Assembly (NCBI GenBank): GCA_002298785.1
Contig: DBMR01000052.1
Span: forward strand, 1-64,000
DNA: 64,000 bases
Reading direction: 5' to 3'
Source: Verrucomicrobia subdivision 3 bacterium UBA693
Lineage (GTDB): Bacteria; Verrucomicrobiota; Verrucomicrobiia; Limisphaerales; UBA8199
Part shown: in pieces, positions 50,428 through 58,941 of the stretch
How the letters are laid out: each line of letters opens with the position of its first letter
How positions within the stretch are numbered: position 1 is the first letter of the stretch
Translations under genes and position numbers: made by a program
The notes under the pieces: model-generated
Told to the model about the DNA's origin: nothing
The model's database searches: none
Seen by the model: only the letters and a program-made list of their open reading frames with translations

Positions 50428-53400
50428 TCACCTGGGCAGGGCAAAAGCAACGTAGGCATCTCCAAACGGCGTGTTCAATTTGTTACCACCCGTCGCCGAG
50501 ACCACGAGGTATTGGCGTCCCTCCACTTCATAGGTGGCTGGGGGCGCGTTGCCGACGAACGGCAGGCGCGCGGACCAGAGCTCGGCGCCGCTGTCTTTGT
50601 CGAACGCGCGAATTTTGTGATCGCGGGTGCCGGCGCAAAAGACCAGGCCTCCAGCGGTCACGATGGCGCCGCCGTAGTTTTCCGTGCCCGTCAGCGCCAC
50701 GCCTTCTTTGGTTAGTTGTTCATACTCGCCGAGGGGCACTTTCCACAACAGTTTTCCGGTGTTGAGATCAATGCAGTTCAACGTGCCCCACGGTGGTTTG
50801 TTGGCGGGATATCCTTCGTGATCGTAGAATTTAGGATAGCCGTTGGCGTTATACTCAGGGCGCGCTGGGGGCGGGCCTTGCGGCGGCAACGGGCGATCCC
50901 GCCAGAGCAGGTAATCGGCGATCGCCGTGACTTCCGTTTCTGAAAGATTCGGGTGCGCGGGCATGGCGTTGGTGCCTCGGCGAATCTGGTTGGTGACCGA
51001 AGAAAAATCGAGGCGTTGGCGCAGCCCGCGCAAAGGCGGGGCCATGCTCAGGCCGAGCAGGTTGGTGGCGTGGCACTGGGCACAGTACTGCTCGAAGGCT
51101 GCGCGGCCCGGAGTCTGGGGCCAGTCCGGTCGAAAAGGCGGGTCGTCATTTCTGAACAGGGAGATATTCCAGCCGATGTGGTTTGCCGAAACGTACAATC
51201 TGCCGGTCTCGACATCGATACAGGCCCCAGTCCATTCCGCGCCGCCATCAATGCCGAAGAAGAGGGTCGGTCTGCCTTCGGAGCAAGGCTGGAACCAACC
51301 GGTGCGGGCACTCTTGAAACGGGTTTTGGCGTAATCCGCCGCTTCTTCGGTGCGTTCCGTGAGGTCCGCTTCGGTATATTCAAGCTTAGAGAAGGGTTGG
51401 GGAAGTTCCGGATCGGGTTGGTAAGGCGCGGTGCGTTCGCCGCGCAGCGTGCTGGTGGGGGCGCGTCGCAGGCGGAAGGGAAAAATGGGCTTACCGGACA
51501 CTCGATCCAACAAAAGCGTATTACCGATTTTGGTGGTGGCCGCCACGACGTCAACCCGGCGCCCATCCTTCGTGATGGTCGCCAGGTTTGGTGGCGCGGG
51601 GATGTCCAAGTCCCAAATATCATGCCGAATTTCCTGGAAATGCCACAATCGCTTGCCGGTACGGGCATCGAGAGCGATGAGACAGTTGGCGAACAAATTT
51701 TCTCCGTAGTGACGCGTACCAATGAAATTTGGTTTGGGGGAACCGGTGGTAATGTAGGCGATGCCGCGGAATTCATCCATCGCCATGCCGCCCCAACAGT
51801 TTGCGGAGTATTCTTCAACCTGGTCCCAGGTGTCGTAACCGAATTCGCCGGGTTGTGGAACGGTGTGGAAGGTCCACAACTGCTTGCCAGTCACAATGTC
51901 AAAGCCCCACACATCCTTAACAAAGCCGGGCACGACGATGATTCTCTCAAAGACGGCCGGGCCGGCGGTGGCCGCTCCGAAATCTCCGTCGGTGCGGCCC
52001 GGCAATAGAGTCTTGCCTCCTTCGCCAAAGCTGGTCAGGGGTTGACCGGTTTCAGGATTCAAGGCGTAGAGGTATCTTCCCGCGCAGAACATGACCCGGG
52101 CTGCGATGTTACTGGCAGGGGCTCCTGGCCAATAAATCAAGCCGCGAAAGGCCGGGCGGCCTTCGGGGTGGAAGCGCCATTTTTCAATTCCCGTGGCCGC
52201 ATCAACTCCGACCACGGCGTTGCCAGGGGTGGGCGCGACCATCAAATGTCCGGCAATGATGGGATTGCACTGGAGATTATTACTGGCGTCGCGGGATTTG
52301 TAGATCCAGGCCAGCTCCAATTTGGCAACGTTGGCGCGGTTGATCTGGTTCAACGCGGAATATCGGCGGCCGCCATTGTCGCCGTGTGACCGGGTCCAAT
52401 TCCGAAAGGCTTCGGGACGAGGTTGGTTGTCGCTGGGGGTGAGTTCGGCCGGGGCTGCCGCCGGAATAGTCTGGTAAAGTGGCAGCTTCTGACGTTCAGC
52501 AGCATCCTCGATTTGCCAATAAGGGGAAGTGGCAGTGGAGTTGTCGTGGAGTTTTCGAATAAGGCCGTCCAGTCCCTCAAGATTAGCCTTAAGCCTGGTT
52601 TCGGCGTCCTCATCAGTGTGGTTCAAGATGCCCAAGGGTCCGCGCCATCCGCTGTCATGGATCACTCTCAGAAGCTTCTCATCCAAATCGCCCTGGCCCA
52701 GCACCATGATTTTCTGGCCGGCCTTATCGGCGTTGCGGCTCATACCATTGAGGTTCAAAGCCACCAGGTATGGCTTCATCGCTTGTAGCAGTTTTTCGAA
52801 CCGGTCCAGGTGTTCGTGACCGTGGTGCAGGTTATAGACGATGCCCACGTTGGTGATCCCTTGATCCCTTAATTGTTGGATGATGGCGATTTGGTTTTCC
52901 GGTTCGCCAAACCAGGCCCCATGATTATAAAGCGCCACGGTCTGCCCACCCTGGGCGGCGGCTTCGGCAAGGCGTCGAATCCGGACCGCTTCGTCCTTTA
53001 CGCGCTGCGCCTGTTCCTCCGGGGTGCGGGTCGGTTCTCCGCCACCGGTAACCCAAAGCTGCACGCCGGTGAGATGGTGCCTTTGCAACACCGCCAGGAT
53101 TTGTTTCGCTTCGTCATTGAGATCGCTCGGGAACCACCAGGCGATCAGCGTGATCCCATGCCGCTGCAAAGCCTCCATTTCCGTGTCGAAGGTCGGTATG
53201 TGCTCGCTGCGATAATCGTAGGCGAATTTCGTGAAACCCAGCTCCTGGAGCATGCGCGCTCGCTCCTCTGGGCCACGTTTTTTGGCGTCGAACGGCACAA
53301 TGCACCAGGCGGCCAGGTTGGTGCGCTGGAGAAACTCGTAACCGGCGGGGGGCGTCGGGATGTCGAGTCCCTCAGCCAAATTGGTGGTTAAAAGGACGGA

Positions 53401-53454
53401 GGCGGCTACGACGATGCCGCGGGTGAATCGGAACAGTCGTTGGATGTTAAGCAC
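50428..53454 (-). CDS. TIM-barrel / PQQ-dependent dehydrogenase / cytochrome c fusion
   Basis: About 1008 residues from the GTG at 53454, which immediately precedes a signal-peptide-like segment; an upstream start at 53556 adds an improbable leader. After export the order appears to be: an N-terminal TIM-barrel part (about 30-330) with features of sugar-phosphate isomerase/epimerase-type folds; then a PQQ-dependent quinoprotein propeller (about 370 onwards) with repeated W-containing blades such as GVDAATGIEKWRF and ALDARTGKRLWHF; then an inserted cytochrome c domain with haem motif CAQCH (about 791-795) and a methionine in NAMPAHP as likely axial ligand; then the last propeller blades. It is probably a periplasmic oxidoreductase passing electrons through haem. 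The alcohol or sugar substrate is unknown. Confidence 0.85.
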   Translation of the reverse strand: MLNIQRLFRFTRGIVVAASVLLTTNLAEGLDIPTPPAGYEFLQRTNLAAWCIVPFDAKKRGPEERARMLQELGFTKFAYDYRSEHIPTFDTEMEALQRHGITLIAWWFPSDLNDEAKQILAVLQRHHLTGVQLWVTGGGEPTRTPEEQAQRVKDEAVRIRRLAEAAAQGGQTVALYNHGAWFGEPENQIAIIQQLRDQGITNVGIVYNLHHGHEHLDRFEKLLQAMKPYLVALNLNGMSRNADKAGQKIMVLGQGDLDEKLLRVIHDSGWRGPLGILNHTDEDAETRLKANLEGLDGLIRKLHDNSTATSPYWQIEDAAERQKLPLYQTIPAAAPAELTPSDNQPRPEAFRNWTRSHGDNGGRRYSALNQINRANVAKLELAWIYKSRDASNNLQCNPIIAGHLMVAPTPGNAVVGVDAATGIEKWRFHPEGRPAFRGLIYWPGAPASNIAARVMFCAGRYLYALNPETGQPLTSFGEGGKTLLPGRTDGDFGAATAGPAVFERIIVVPGFVKDVWGFDIVTGKQLWTFHTVPQPGEFGYDTWDQVEEYSANCWGGMAMDEFRGIAYITTGSPKPNFIGTRHYGENLFANCLIALDARTGKRLWHFQEIRHDIWDLDIPAPPNLATITKDGRRVDVVAATTKIGNTLLLDRVSGKPIFPFRLRRAPTSTLRGERTAPYQPDPELPQPFSKLEYTEADLTERTEEAADYAKTRFKSARTGWFQPCSEGRPTLFFGIDGGAEWTGACIDVETGRLYVSANHIGWNISLFRNDDPPFRPDWPQTPGRAAFEQYCAQCHATNLLGLSMAPPLRGLRQRLDFSSVTNQIRRGTNAMPAHPNLSETEVTAIADYLLWRDRPLPPQGPPPARPEYNANGYPKFYDHEGYPANKPPWGTLNCIDLNTGKLLWKVPLGEYEQLTKEGVALTGTENYGGAIVTAGGLVFCAGTRDHKIRAFDKDSGAELWSARLPFVGNAPPATYEVEGRQYLVVSATGGNKLNTPFGDAYVAFALPR

Positions 53455-53663
53455 GGTAGTTAGATCGCACGACCATCCACCGGAGGCAAAGACAAAAAGG
53501 AGGGGGAACGATTTTGGCCAGCAGGCGGGGTAAAGGCACAAAACACCCCTGATCAAGATTGAACCGTTCCAGAGAGGAAACGGGACAATTCACCTATGCT
53601 GGTAAAGACCGGCGGAAACATCGGCCGCCGGTCTAGTTTGGCGGCAAACGCTGTTCCAGGCAA

Positions 53664-53933
53664 TTATTTGCCCGGCTTTCGGGCTTTGGCTCCGCCCTTT
53701 TTGGCAGCGCCCTTGCGGGGACGACCGCCTTTGCCGATACGGCTGGGCGCGAGCGCCAACTCGCGATCCATGGGCACTCCCATGTTCGTGAGCTTCTCGC
53801 ACACCGCATCGCGGATGAATTGCGACCGGCTTACGTATCCCAACTGCCGAATCGCGCCATCCAGCGAGTTAATAAATTCCTGGCTGGCGGGAATTGGTAA
53901 CAGTTTTTGCCCTGATGTTCTGGTAGTGGTCAT
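53664..53933 (-). CDS. Ribbon-helix-helix protein with AT-hook-like tail
   Basis: An 89-residue DNA-binding protein. Residues about 10-50 match a ribbon-helix-helix fold: LLPIPASQEFINSLDGAIRQ, then YVSRSQFIRDAVCEKL. The C-terminal tail (63-89) is very basic with GKGGRPRKGAAKKGGAKARK, including the AT-hook core GGRPRKG at residues 69-75. So one chain combines a specific binding domain and a minor-groove anchor. It is monocistronic and sits next to an AT-rich patch that contains its own likely promoter. It could be a local regulator or a nucleoid-type protein; no antitoxin partner gene is adjacent. Confidence 0.83.
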   Translation of the reverse strand: MTTTRTSGQKLLPIPASQEFINSLDGAIRQLGYVSRSQFIRDAVCEKLTNMGVPMDRELALAPSRIGKGGRPRKGAAKKGGAKARKPGK

Positions 53934-54306
53934 GATTTGGAGTTTATATCCAATCCTTCAAAATATTCAATTAGAAAAAGATAATTCACGCCGCGCCAGT
54001 ATCCGTTTCGCTCCCTGGCGCCCGCCCCGCCATACTCTGTAGTGCCTTGATATGCCGATGGTAAAGCAAATCTGATCCGGTTTCCCGCACCGGCTTCCGG
54101 ATAAAGAAATAATTTTACAGAACCGTCCGCAATCCATCCGGTAACTTCCCAATGCAGAACCCAACCATGACTTTCTTCCTACCCGTTCCATGACCAAGAG
54201 GACTTCAGAAAGTCGGCGGTTTTTCGGGAGACTTGGGGAGATTCGCGGACTAATTGGCCCCGAAGTCATACAGAACATTGAAATCAATAATTGAAATCGA
54301 AGAAAT
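53934..54306. other. 370 bp AT-rich intergenic region
   Basis: No coding frame is supported. The part at 53934-54000 is strikingly AT-rich compared with the window. A CCGGT/ACCGG pairing lies near 54076-54092. TTGAAATC occurs twice, at 54278-54285 and 54291-54298, just before the following gene's ATG. Confidence 0.5.
53943..53970 (-). promoter_or_regulatory. Possible promoter of the ribbon-helix-helix gene
   Basis: On the minus strand, TTGAAT at 53970-53965 and TATAAA at 53948-53943 with a 16-bp spacer. Transcription would start only a few bases before the ATG at 53933, so the message may be nearly leaderless. Confidence 0.4.
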
Positions 54307-55122
54307 ATGAAAACCATCATTGTTTGTGTTTCGTTCATCGCTGGTGTTGTGATCGCGGCGTGCTTTCTGCGCCAGTCACCCGCCCCTGCCTCGGTGACCC
54401 AGCCTTCTCTGAGTTCGACGCCGATCCCGGCGGACACCGTCTCCATGTCAAAAGTTGACTCTCCCCAGGAGGTGCATTCTGGTGCGGGCCAGCGTGCGCG
54501 GCACCCTGAGTCTGCGCCGTTGCAGGCGGTGAAAACACCATCCGTCGAAGTCGCGAGGGTTGTCGCGCCCTCCCCGGGGTTCAGCCAGCAAATGCGGACT
54601 TTGCTGTCGCCTGAGGCCGGGTTTGCCGGCAAACAAGAGGTTTGGCAGCAATTGCGGGCTGCGGGAAAGCTGGATGCGGTGGTGACGCACCTCGAACAGC
54701 AAGCCGTGACTGAACCGCAGAACGCCGCCGTGCCGACGACGCTGGGGCAGGCATATCTGCAAAAGGCCGGGTCGATTTCGGACATTCGTGAGCAAGGCAT
54801 CCTGGGGATGAAAGCGGACCAGACCTTCGATGCGGCGCTGAACCTCGATCCGAACAATTGGGAGGCGCGTTATTGGAAGACCACAGCGATGTCTTATTGG
54901 CCCACGCAGTTGAACAAGGGGCAGGAGGTTATCGGCGGTTATCTGGAACTCATTCGGCAACAGGAAACGCAGCCGCTCAAACCGGAGTTTGCCCAGGTCT
55001 ACCGAGCCCTGGGGGAGCAGTATCAGAAGTATGGATATGAGGATTATGCCCGGCAGGTGTGGCAACGGGGATCGGCTTTATTCCCGAATGACGAGGGACT
55101 TCGCCCCAAAACCACCCATTAA
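54307..55122 (+). CDS. TPR-like protein with N-terminal signal
   Basis: A 271-residue exported or membrane-tethered protein. Residues 1-19 are hydrophobic and contain an IAAC sequence that could be a lipobox, so lipidation is possible. A proline/serine-rich linker (20-100) leads to a helical C-terminal half with tetratricopeptide-like repeats: PTTLGQAYLQKAGS, FDAALNLDPNNWEARYW and YRALGEQYQKYGYEDYARQVW. It probably mediates protein contacts in the envelope. It is 73 bp upstream of the NarL-type kinase and in the same orientation. Confidence 0.78.
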   Translation: MKTIIVCVSFIAGVVIAACFLRQSPAPASVTQPSLSSTPIPADTVSMSKVDSPQEVHSGAGQRARHPESAPLQAVKTPSVEVARVVAPSPGFSQQMRTLLSPEAGFAGKQEVWQQLRAAGKLDAVVTHLEQQAVTEPQNAAVPTTLGQAYLQKAGSISDIREQGILGMKADQTFDAALNLDPNNWEARYWKTTAMSYWPTQLNKGQEVIGGYLELIRQQETQPLKPEFAQVYRALGEQYQKYGYEDYARQVWQRGSALFPNDEGLRPKTTH

Positions 55123-55195
55123 GCGAGCGTCGTCTTGCCAGGGAATTGCCCATGACAAGGCGGCTAAACTCGGATAGAACAACCTGACGCGAGCC

Positions 55196-56428
55196 ATGAA
55201 ATCGGAAGCGCCAGCCATCAGCGCCACGAGTCTCCCCTTGCCCCGAAAGCAGTTTCGGGGATTCATCCTGGCGTTTCACATTATCTTCCTTGGTGCGCTG
55301 GCGTGCTCCCTGGCCGCCCGGTGGCAGCGTCCGGGCTGGAGTTGGGGGACAGCCGACATCGCGATCTTGTTGTTGGTGATAGCTCAGGCTGGGCTGTACC
55401 TGCGCTTTTTTGCGACGCGCAGAACACCTGGCTATCCGGCTTGGGGCGGTTATTTCGTGACCGTGATGGTGTTGTGGCTGGTCACCTGGCGAATGGAGCG
55501 GAGTTTCGAATGGGCGTTGCTGGCTTACCTGGGACAGTTGTTGGGCAGCATGCCGCCGCGATACTCGTTGCCGGGCACGGCAGTGGCGGTAGTCGTTTAC
55601 CTGCCACTGAAGTTAGGCTGGGACCATATCACGCACATGGGCCCCAAAGAGTGGCTAGCCTGGCTCGGTATGGCGCTGGGATGGACGGTGTTGGGGCTGT
55701 TTCTGCATCGGTTGGCGGCCACCAGTTTGGAGCGGGCACAGTTGATTGAGAAGTTGGAAGCGGCTCAAATACAGCTTAAGGAGGCAGCGCGGCGTGAAGC
55801 GGAGTTGGCAGCGGCGCAGGAGCGGGAGCGGCTGGCCCGTGATTTGCACGATAGCCTTGGTCACTGTCTCGTCACCCTGAGTGTGCAATTGGAGACGGCG
55901 CAACGGCTTTACGCCGTCGACCCCACTCGGGCAGGTGTGTTTATGGAGGAAATGAAGCAACTCACCCGCGACACGATGGAACAGTTGCGGCATGCCATCT
56001 CCGGCATGCGCAATTCGGTATTGGGGACGCGACCGCTATGCCAGGCGCTCAGGGAACTCGCGGCCGAGGCGGGTTCCGCTGGCGGACTGAAGCTGGAGTC
56101 GCAAATCGATCCCCGTGGCGACCAGCTTACTCCGGTCCAGGCCGAGGCTTTGTGGCGGGTGGCACAGGAAGGACTCACCAACATCCGGAAGCATGCTCGA
56201 GCCAGTCAGGCCGGCTTGCGGTTAATCGTCGAAGATGAGGCTGCCCAATTAACGGTCTCAGATAACGGGCTGGGATTAGGAGAGGCAGACCAGAACTGGC
56301 CGGGCCATTACGGTTTACGCGGAATGCGCGAGAGAATCGAAGCGTTGGGCGGGCGTTTTGAGGCTCGAACTGCGGATGGGGGCGGGGCCGTTGTGGAAGC
56401 CCGAATTCCGTTGACAAAAGCTTCCTAA
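55196..56428 (+). CDS. NarL-type sensor histidine kinase (HisKA_3)
   Basis: A 410-residue kinase. The N-terminal half has several hydrophobic segments (about residues 22-175), probably six membrane helices without a large periplasmic domain. The dimerisation and phosphotransfer box is ERLARDLHDSLGHCL with phosphoacceptor H218, characteristic of the HisKA_3 class partnered by NarL regulators. ATP-binding motifs NIRKHARAS and DNGLGLGE follow. The response regulator gene starts 4 bp downstream. The stimulus is unknown. Confidence 0.95.
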   Translation: MKSEAPAISATSLPLPRKQFRGFILAFHIIFLGALACSLAARWQRPGWSWGTADIAILLLVIAQAGLYLRFFATRRTPGYPAWGGYFVTVMVLWLVTWRMERSFEWALLAYLGQLLGSMPPRYSLPGTAVAVVVYLPLKLGWDHITHMGPKEWLAWLGMALGWTVLGLFLHRLAATSLERAQLIEKLEAAQIQLKEAARREAELAAAQERERLARDLHDSLGHCLVTLSVQLETAQRLYAVDPTRAGVFMEEMKQLTRDTMEQLRHAISGMRNSVLGTRPLCQALRELAAEAGSAGGLKLESQIDPRGDQLTPVQAEALWRVAQEGLTNIRKHARASQAGLRLIVEDEAAQLTVSDNGLGLGEADQNWPGHYGLRGMRERIEALGGRFEARTADGGGAVVEARIPLTKAS

Positions 56429-56432
56429 AATA

Positions 56433-57065
56433 ATGAAGCCGATTCGCATTCTACTCGCCGAAGATCAAACCCTGATGCGCCAGGGGCTCCGCACGCTTTT
56501 GGAGCTGGAATCCGACCTGAGAGTTGTGGCCCAGGCTGAAGACGGTGAGGCAGCGGTGACGCTGGCTTTGCGCGAACGTCCGGACATTGTGCTGATGGAT
56601 ATCCAGATGCCGCGGCTGAACGGGGTGCAAGCGACTGCGGAAATCTGCCGGGCCTGGCCGCAGGCGAGGATTATCATCCTCACCACCTTTGATCGGGACG
56701 ATTACGTGTTTCAAGGGGTGCGAGCCGGAGCAGTGGGGTATTTGCTCAAGGATTCGCCGGCCCCGGCCCTGTTTGAATGCATCCGCAAAGTTCGCGCCGG
56801 AGAGGTCTTTATTCAGCCGGAAATTGCTTCTCGCACCTTGCGTGCTTCGTTGCACCCCGTTGGAGGTTTGGCCGAGCCGTTGTCCGACCGCGAGCGGGAA
56901 ATCCTTGTGATGCTATCGCATGGGGTTCCCAATAAAAACATCGCCGACAAGCTTGGAATCGCGGAAGGCACCGTGAAAAACCACGTGTCCAACATCCTGG
57001 GGAAGTTGCAGGTGCAGAATCGGACGCAGGCGGGCAACCTCGCCCGGGAGCGAGGTCTGATATAG
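56433..57065 (+). CDS. NarL/LuxR-type response regulator
   Basis: A 210-residue transcriptional regulator. The receiver domain has LLAEDQTLMR, phosphoacceptor D56 in LMDIQMPRLNG, LTTFDRDDYV and the lysine of LLKDS. The C-terminal LuxR helix-turn-helix begins at LSDREREILVML and contains NKNIADKLGIAEGTVKNHVSN. It is translated directly after the kinase gene (4 bp spacing). Binding targets are not evident. Confidence 0.96.
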   Translation: MKPIRILLAEDQTLMRQGLRTLLELESDLRVVAQAEDGEAAVTLALRERPDIVLMDIQMPRLNGVQATAEICRAWPQARIIILTTFDRDDYVFQGVRAGAVGYLLKDSPAPALFECIRKVRAGEVFIQPEIASRTLRASLHPVGGLAEPLSDREREILVMLSHGVPNKNIADKLGIAEGTVKNHVSNILGKLQVQNRTQAGNLARERGLI

Positions 57066-57184
57066 TGGCTAGTTTGGGGAGAGCTGGCTCTGCAATGTTT
57101 GGGTGCGGGGGAAATTCCATCCATTTGACGACAAATTGCCCATCATTATTTGCGGCCTGAACCAGGTCCCAGAAATCGGGGTGG

Positions 57185-57838
57185 CTATGGAGGATCAACA
57201 GTGGAAGATGGCCCGGACGGGTCGCGGCGTTCGTTTTGATCATCCGGCTGTGTCCCCAGCGGAAATCGAGCAACGGTTTCGTAGACTGAACCCTGTGACG
57301 ACAGCCGGCTGCAGATCAATTCAGCAAAATCCGCACGCGAGGCGCCGAATTGTCTTCCTGCAAGAGCGGTAGTGAGCTCGAATAGCGTCGAACGCACCTC
57401 CGGCCGCATGAACTTAACTCGTCCTAACGTGATATGTCCCACCAGTTCTGGCTCCGGGGATTGCGCGGTAAAGTCGTTCGTAGCAATAACGACGGCTTTG
57501 TAGATGTCGGTGAGGCGCCGGTCGCAATCGGTTAAGCCAGCCCAGATGACCCTCGGCGTCCCATGCGCGGGAAAGGTGCCAATTCCACCGGATTTGAACT
57601 CCACCGGGGCCAAGAGCCGACAGGCGTCCACCAACCGGCCTATTAGTTCCTGAACGCGGACGGCGGCAACATCGCCAAGAAACCGCAGTGTTATATGATA
57701 TTGCTCCGGAGCCACCCAGCGGACGGTTCCATGGCCGAGACGGCTGGCGAGATCCCGGGCGGTGACGTTAATGGCCTTACGCACTGCGTCTGGCACGGGA
57801 AGAGCCACGAACAACCGCCACGTTTCCTGGGGATTCAC
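57185..57838 (-). CDS. thpR: RNA 2',3'-cyclic phosphodiesterase (ThpR/LigT family)
   Basis: A 217-residue protein of the 2H phosphoesterase superfamily. The two HxT motifs are HITLRFLG (H48) and HITLGRVKF (H135), the pair that defines these enzymes, which hydrolyse or ligate RNA 2',3'-cyclic phosphate ends. The start is GTG at 57838. The last ~20 residues are charged and proline-rich beyond the conserved core. It is in the same direction as the aldo/keto reductase gene upstream. Confidence 0.92.
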   Translation of the reverse strand: MNPQETWRLFVALPVPDAVRKAINVTARDLASRLGHGTVRWVAPEQYHITLRFLGDVAAVRVQELIGRLVDACRLLAPVEFKSGGIGTFPAHGTPRVIWAGLTDCDRRLTDIYKAVVIATNDFTAQSPEPELVGHITLGRVKFMRPEVRSTLFELTTALAGRQFGASRADFAELICSRLSSQGSVYETVARFPLGTQPDDQNERRDPSGPSSTVDPP

Positions 57839-57890
57839 GGCAGTTCAGATCGTTTCGAACAGGAACAAAATCCGGCTGCGCCGGCTCGGA

Positions 57891-58835
57891 TCAGGGCAAA
57901 GGTTCGCCGCGTGCCGCGAGCAGCAAACGGTACCATTCTTCGCGGCTGAGATCGATTTCGGAGGCCTTGGCCGCATCGCGAATGCGATCTGGGTTGATGG
58001 TGCCGACAATCGGTTGGATTTTGGCGGGATGCTTCAGCAACCACGCCAGCGCTATGACCACCGGGCTGACACCTCTCGCTTTGGCGGTGGCCTCGAGCAC
58101 CGGGAGGAAACGTTCTGGTTGATAGCTCTTTTGTGAAGGCAACAGGCGGCTGGCGCCGGCGCCGATCAGCCCTGCCGCCAGCGGGCTCCACGCCATCGGC
58201 GTGATACCCTCGATCAAGCACTGGTCCAGCGTGCCATCCGTAAACGCGTCCAGCTTGGCCAGGCTGATCTCGACCTGGTGGACGACCAGTGGCATGGGGC
58301 AGGCTGCCTGCAGGGCGGTCAGCAGGAGCGGTCGGAAGTTGCTGACGCCAAAATACCGCACTTTGCCGCTCTGCCGCAGGTCGGAAAACGCCCGGGCGAC
58401 TTCCTCCGGGTCCGCCAGGTAATCCGGGCGGTGCAACATAAGTAGGTCCAGAGTCTCGATCCCGAGTCGGCGGAGGGAGGCTTCGGCGGAAGCCAGGATA
58501 TGGCTTGCGGAAAAATCGTAGCGCTGTGGAGATTCGGGCTGGGGCTCGCCGGGAATACGAATTCCGCACTTGGTGGCGACTACGACTCTTTCGCGCATGC
58601 CACCGATTTGGGCGAGGGCGGTACCGAGAATTTTCTCCGCCTCGCCCCGGCAGTAGATGTCCGCGTTATCAAACAGGGTGTAGCCGGCCTCGTAGGCGGC
58701 GGCGATGGCTCGCACTCCTTGCTGACGGCTGGCATCGGTGACTTCGGCCGGGTTCCAGCTGCCGGCGACGCGCCAGCATCCATAGGCCAACCGGCTGCAC
58801 TGCAGCGAACTCATTCCCAAAGTCATCGTTTGCAT
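57891..58835 (-). CDS. Aldo/keto reductase
   Basis: About 314 residues from the ATG at 58835. An NADPH-dependent oxidoreductase with the (beta/alpha)8 fold. The catalytic tetrad fits the aspartate and tyrosine of FDNADIY, the lysine of VVVATKCG and the histidine of LMLHRPDYL. The C-terminal cofactor part has PIVGTINPDRI. It resembles the YdhF-like group of bacterial aldo/keto reductases. The substrate is unknown. An earlier in-frame start at 58886 would add 17 residues. It is divergent from the HisKA_2 kinase, 106 bp away. Confidence 0.92.
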   Translation of the reverse strand: MQTMTLGMSSLQCSRLAYGCWRVAGSWNPAEVTDASRQQGVRAIAAAYEAGYTLFDNADIYCRGEAEKILGTALAQIGGMRERVVVATKCGIRIPGEPQPESPQRYDFSASHILASAEASLRRLGIETLDLLMLHRPDYLADPEEVARAFSDLRQSGKVRYFGVSNFRPLLLTALQAACPMPLVVHQVEISLAKLDAFTDGTLDQCLIEGITPMAWSPLAAGLIGAGASRLLPSQKSYQPERFLPVLEATAKARGVSPVVIALAWLLKHPAKIQPIVGTINPDRIRDAAKASEIDLSREEWYRLLLAARGEPLP

Positions 58836-58941
58836 AGGTTTCAAATAGATTCTCGAAAGATTATGCGGGGTTTGGCAAGAGGGCAAATGAATCCGGGCAA
58901 AACTGCTTGCGAACGGTTATCGCGCCGCTACATGTTAGCGC

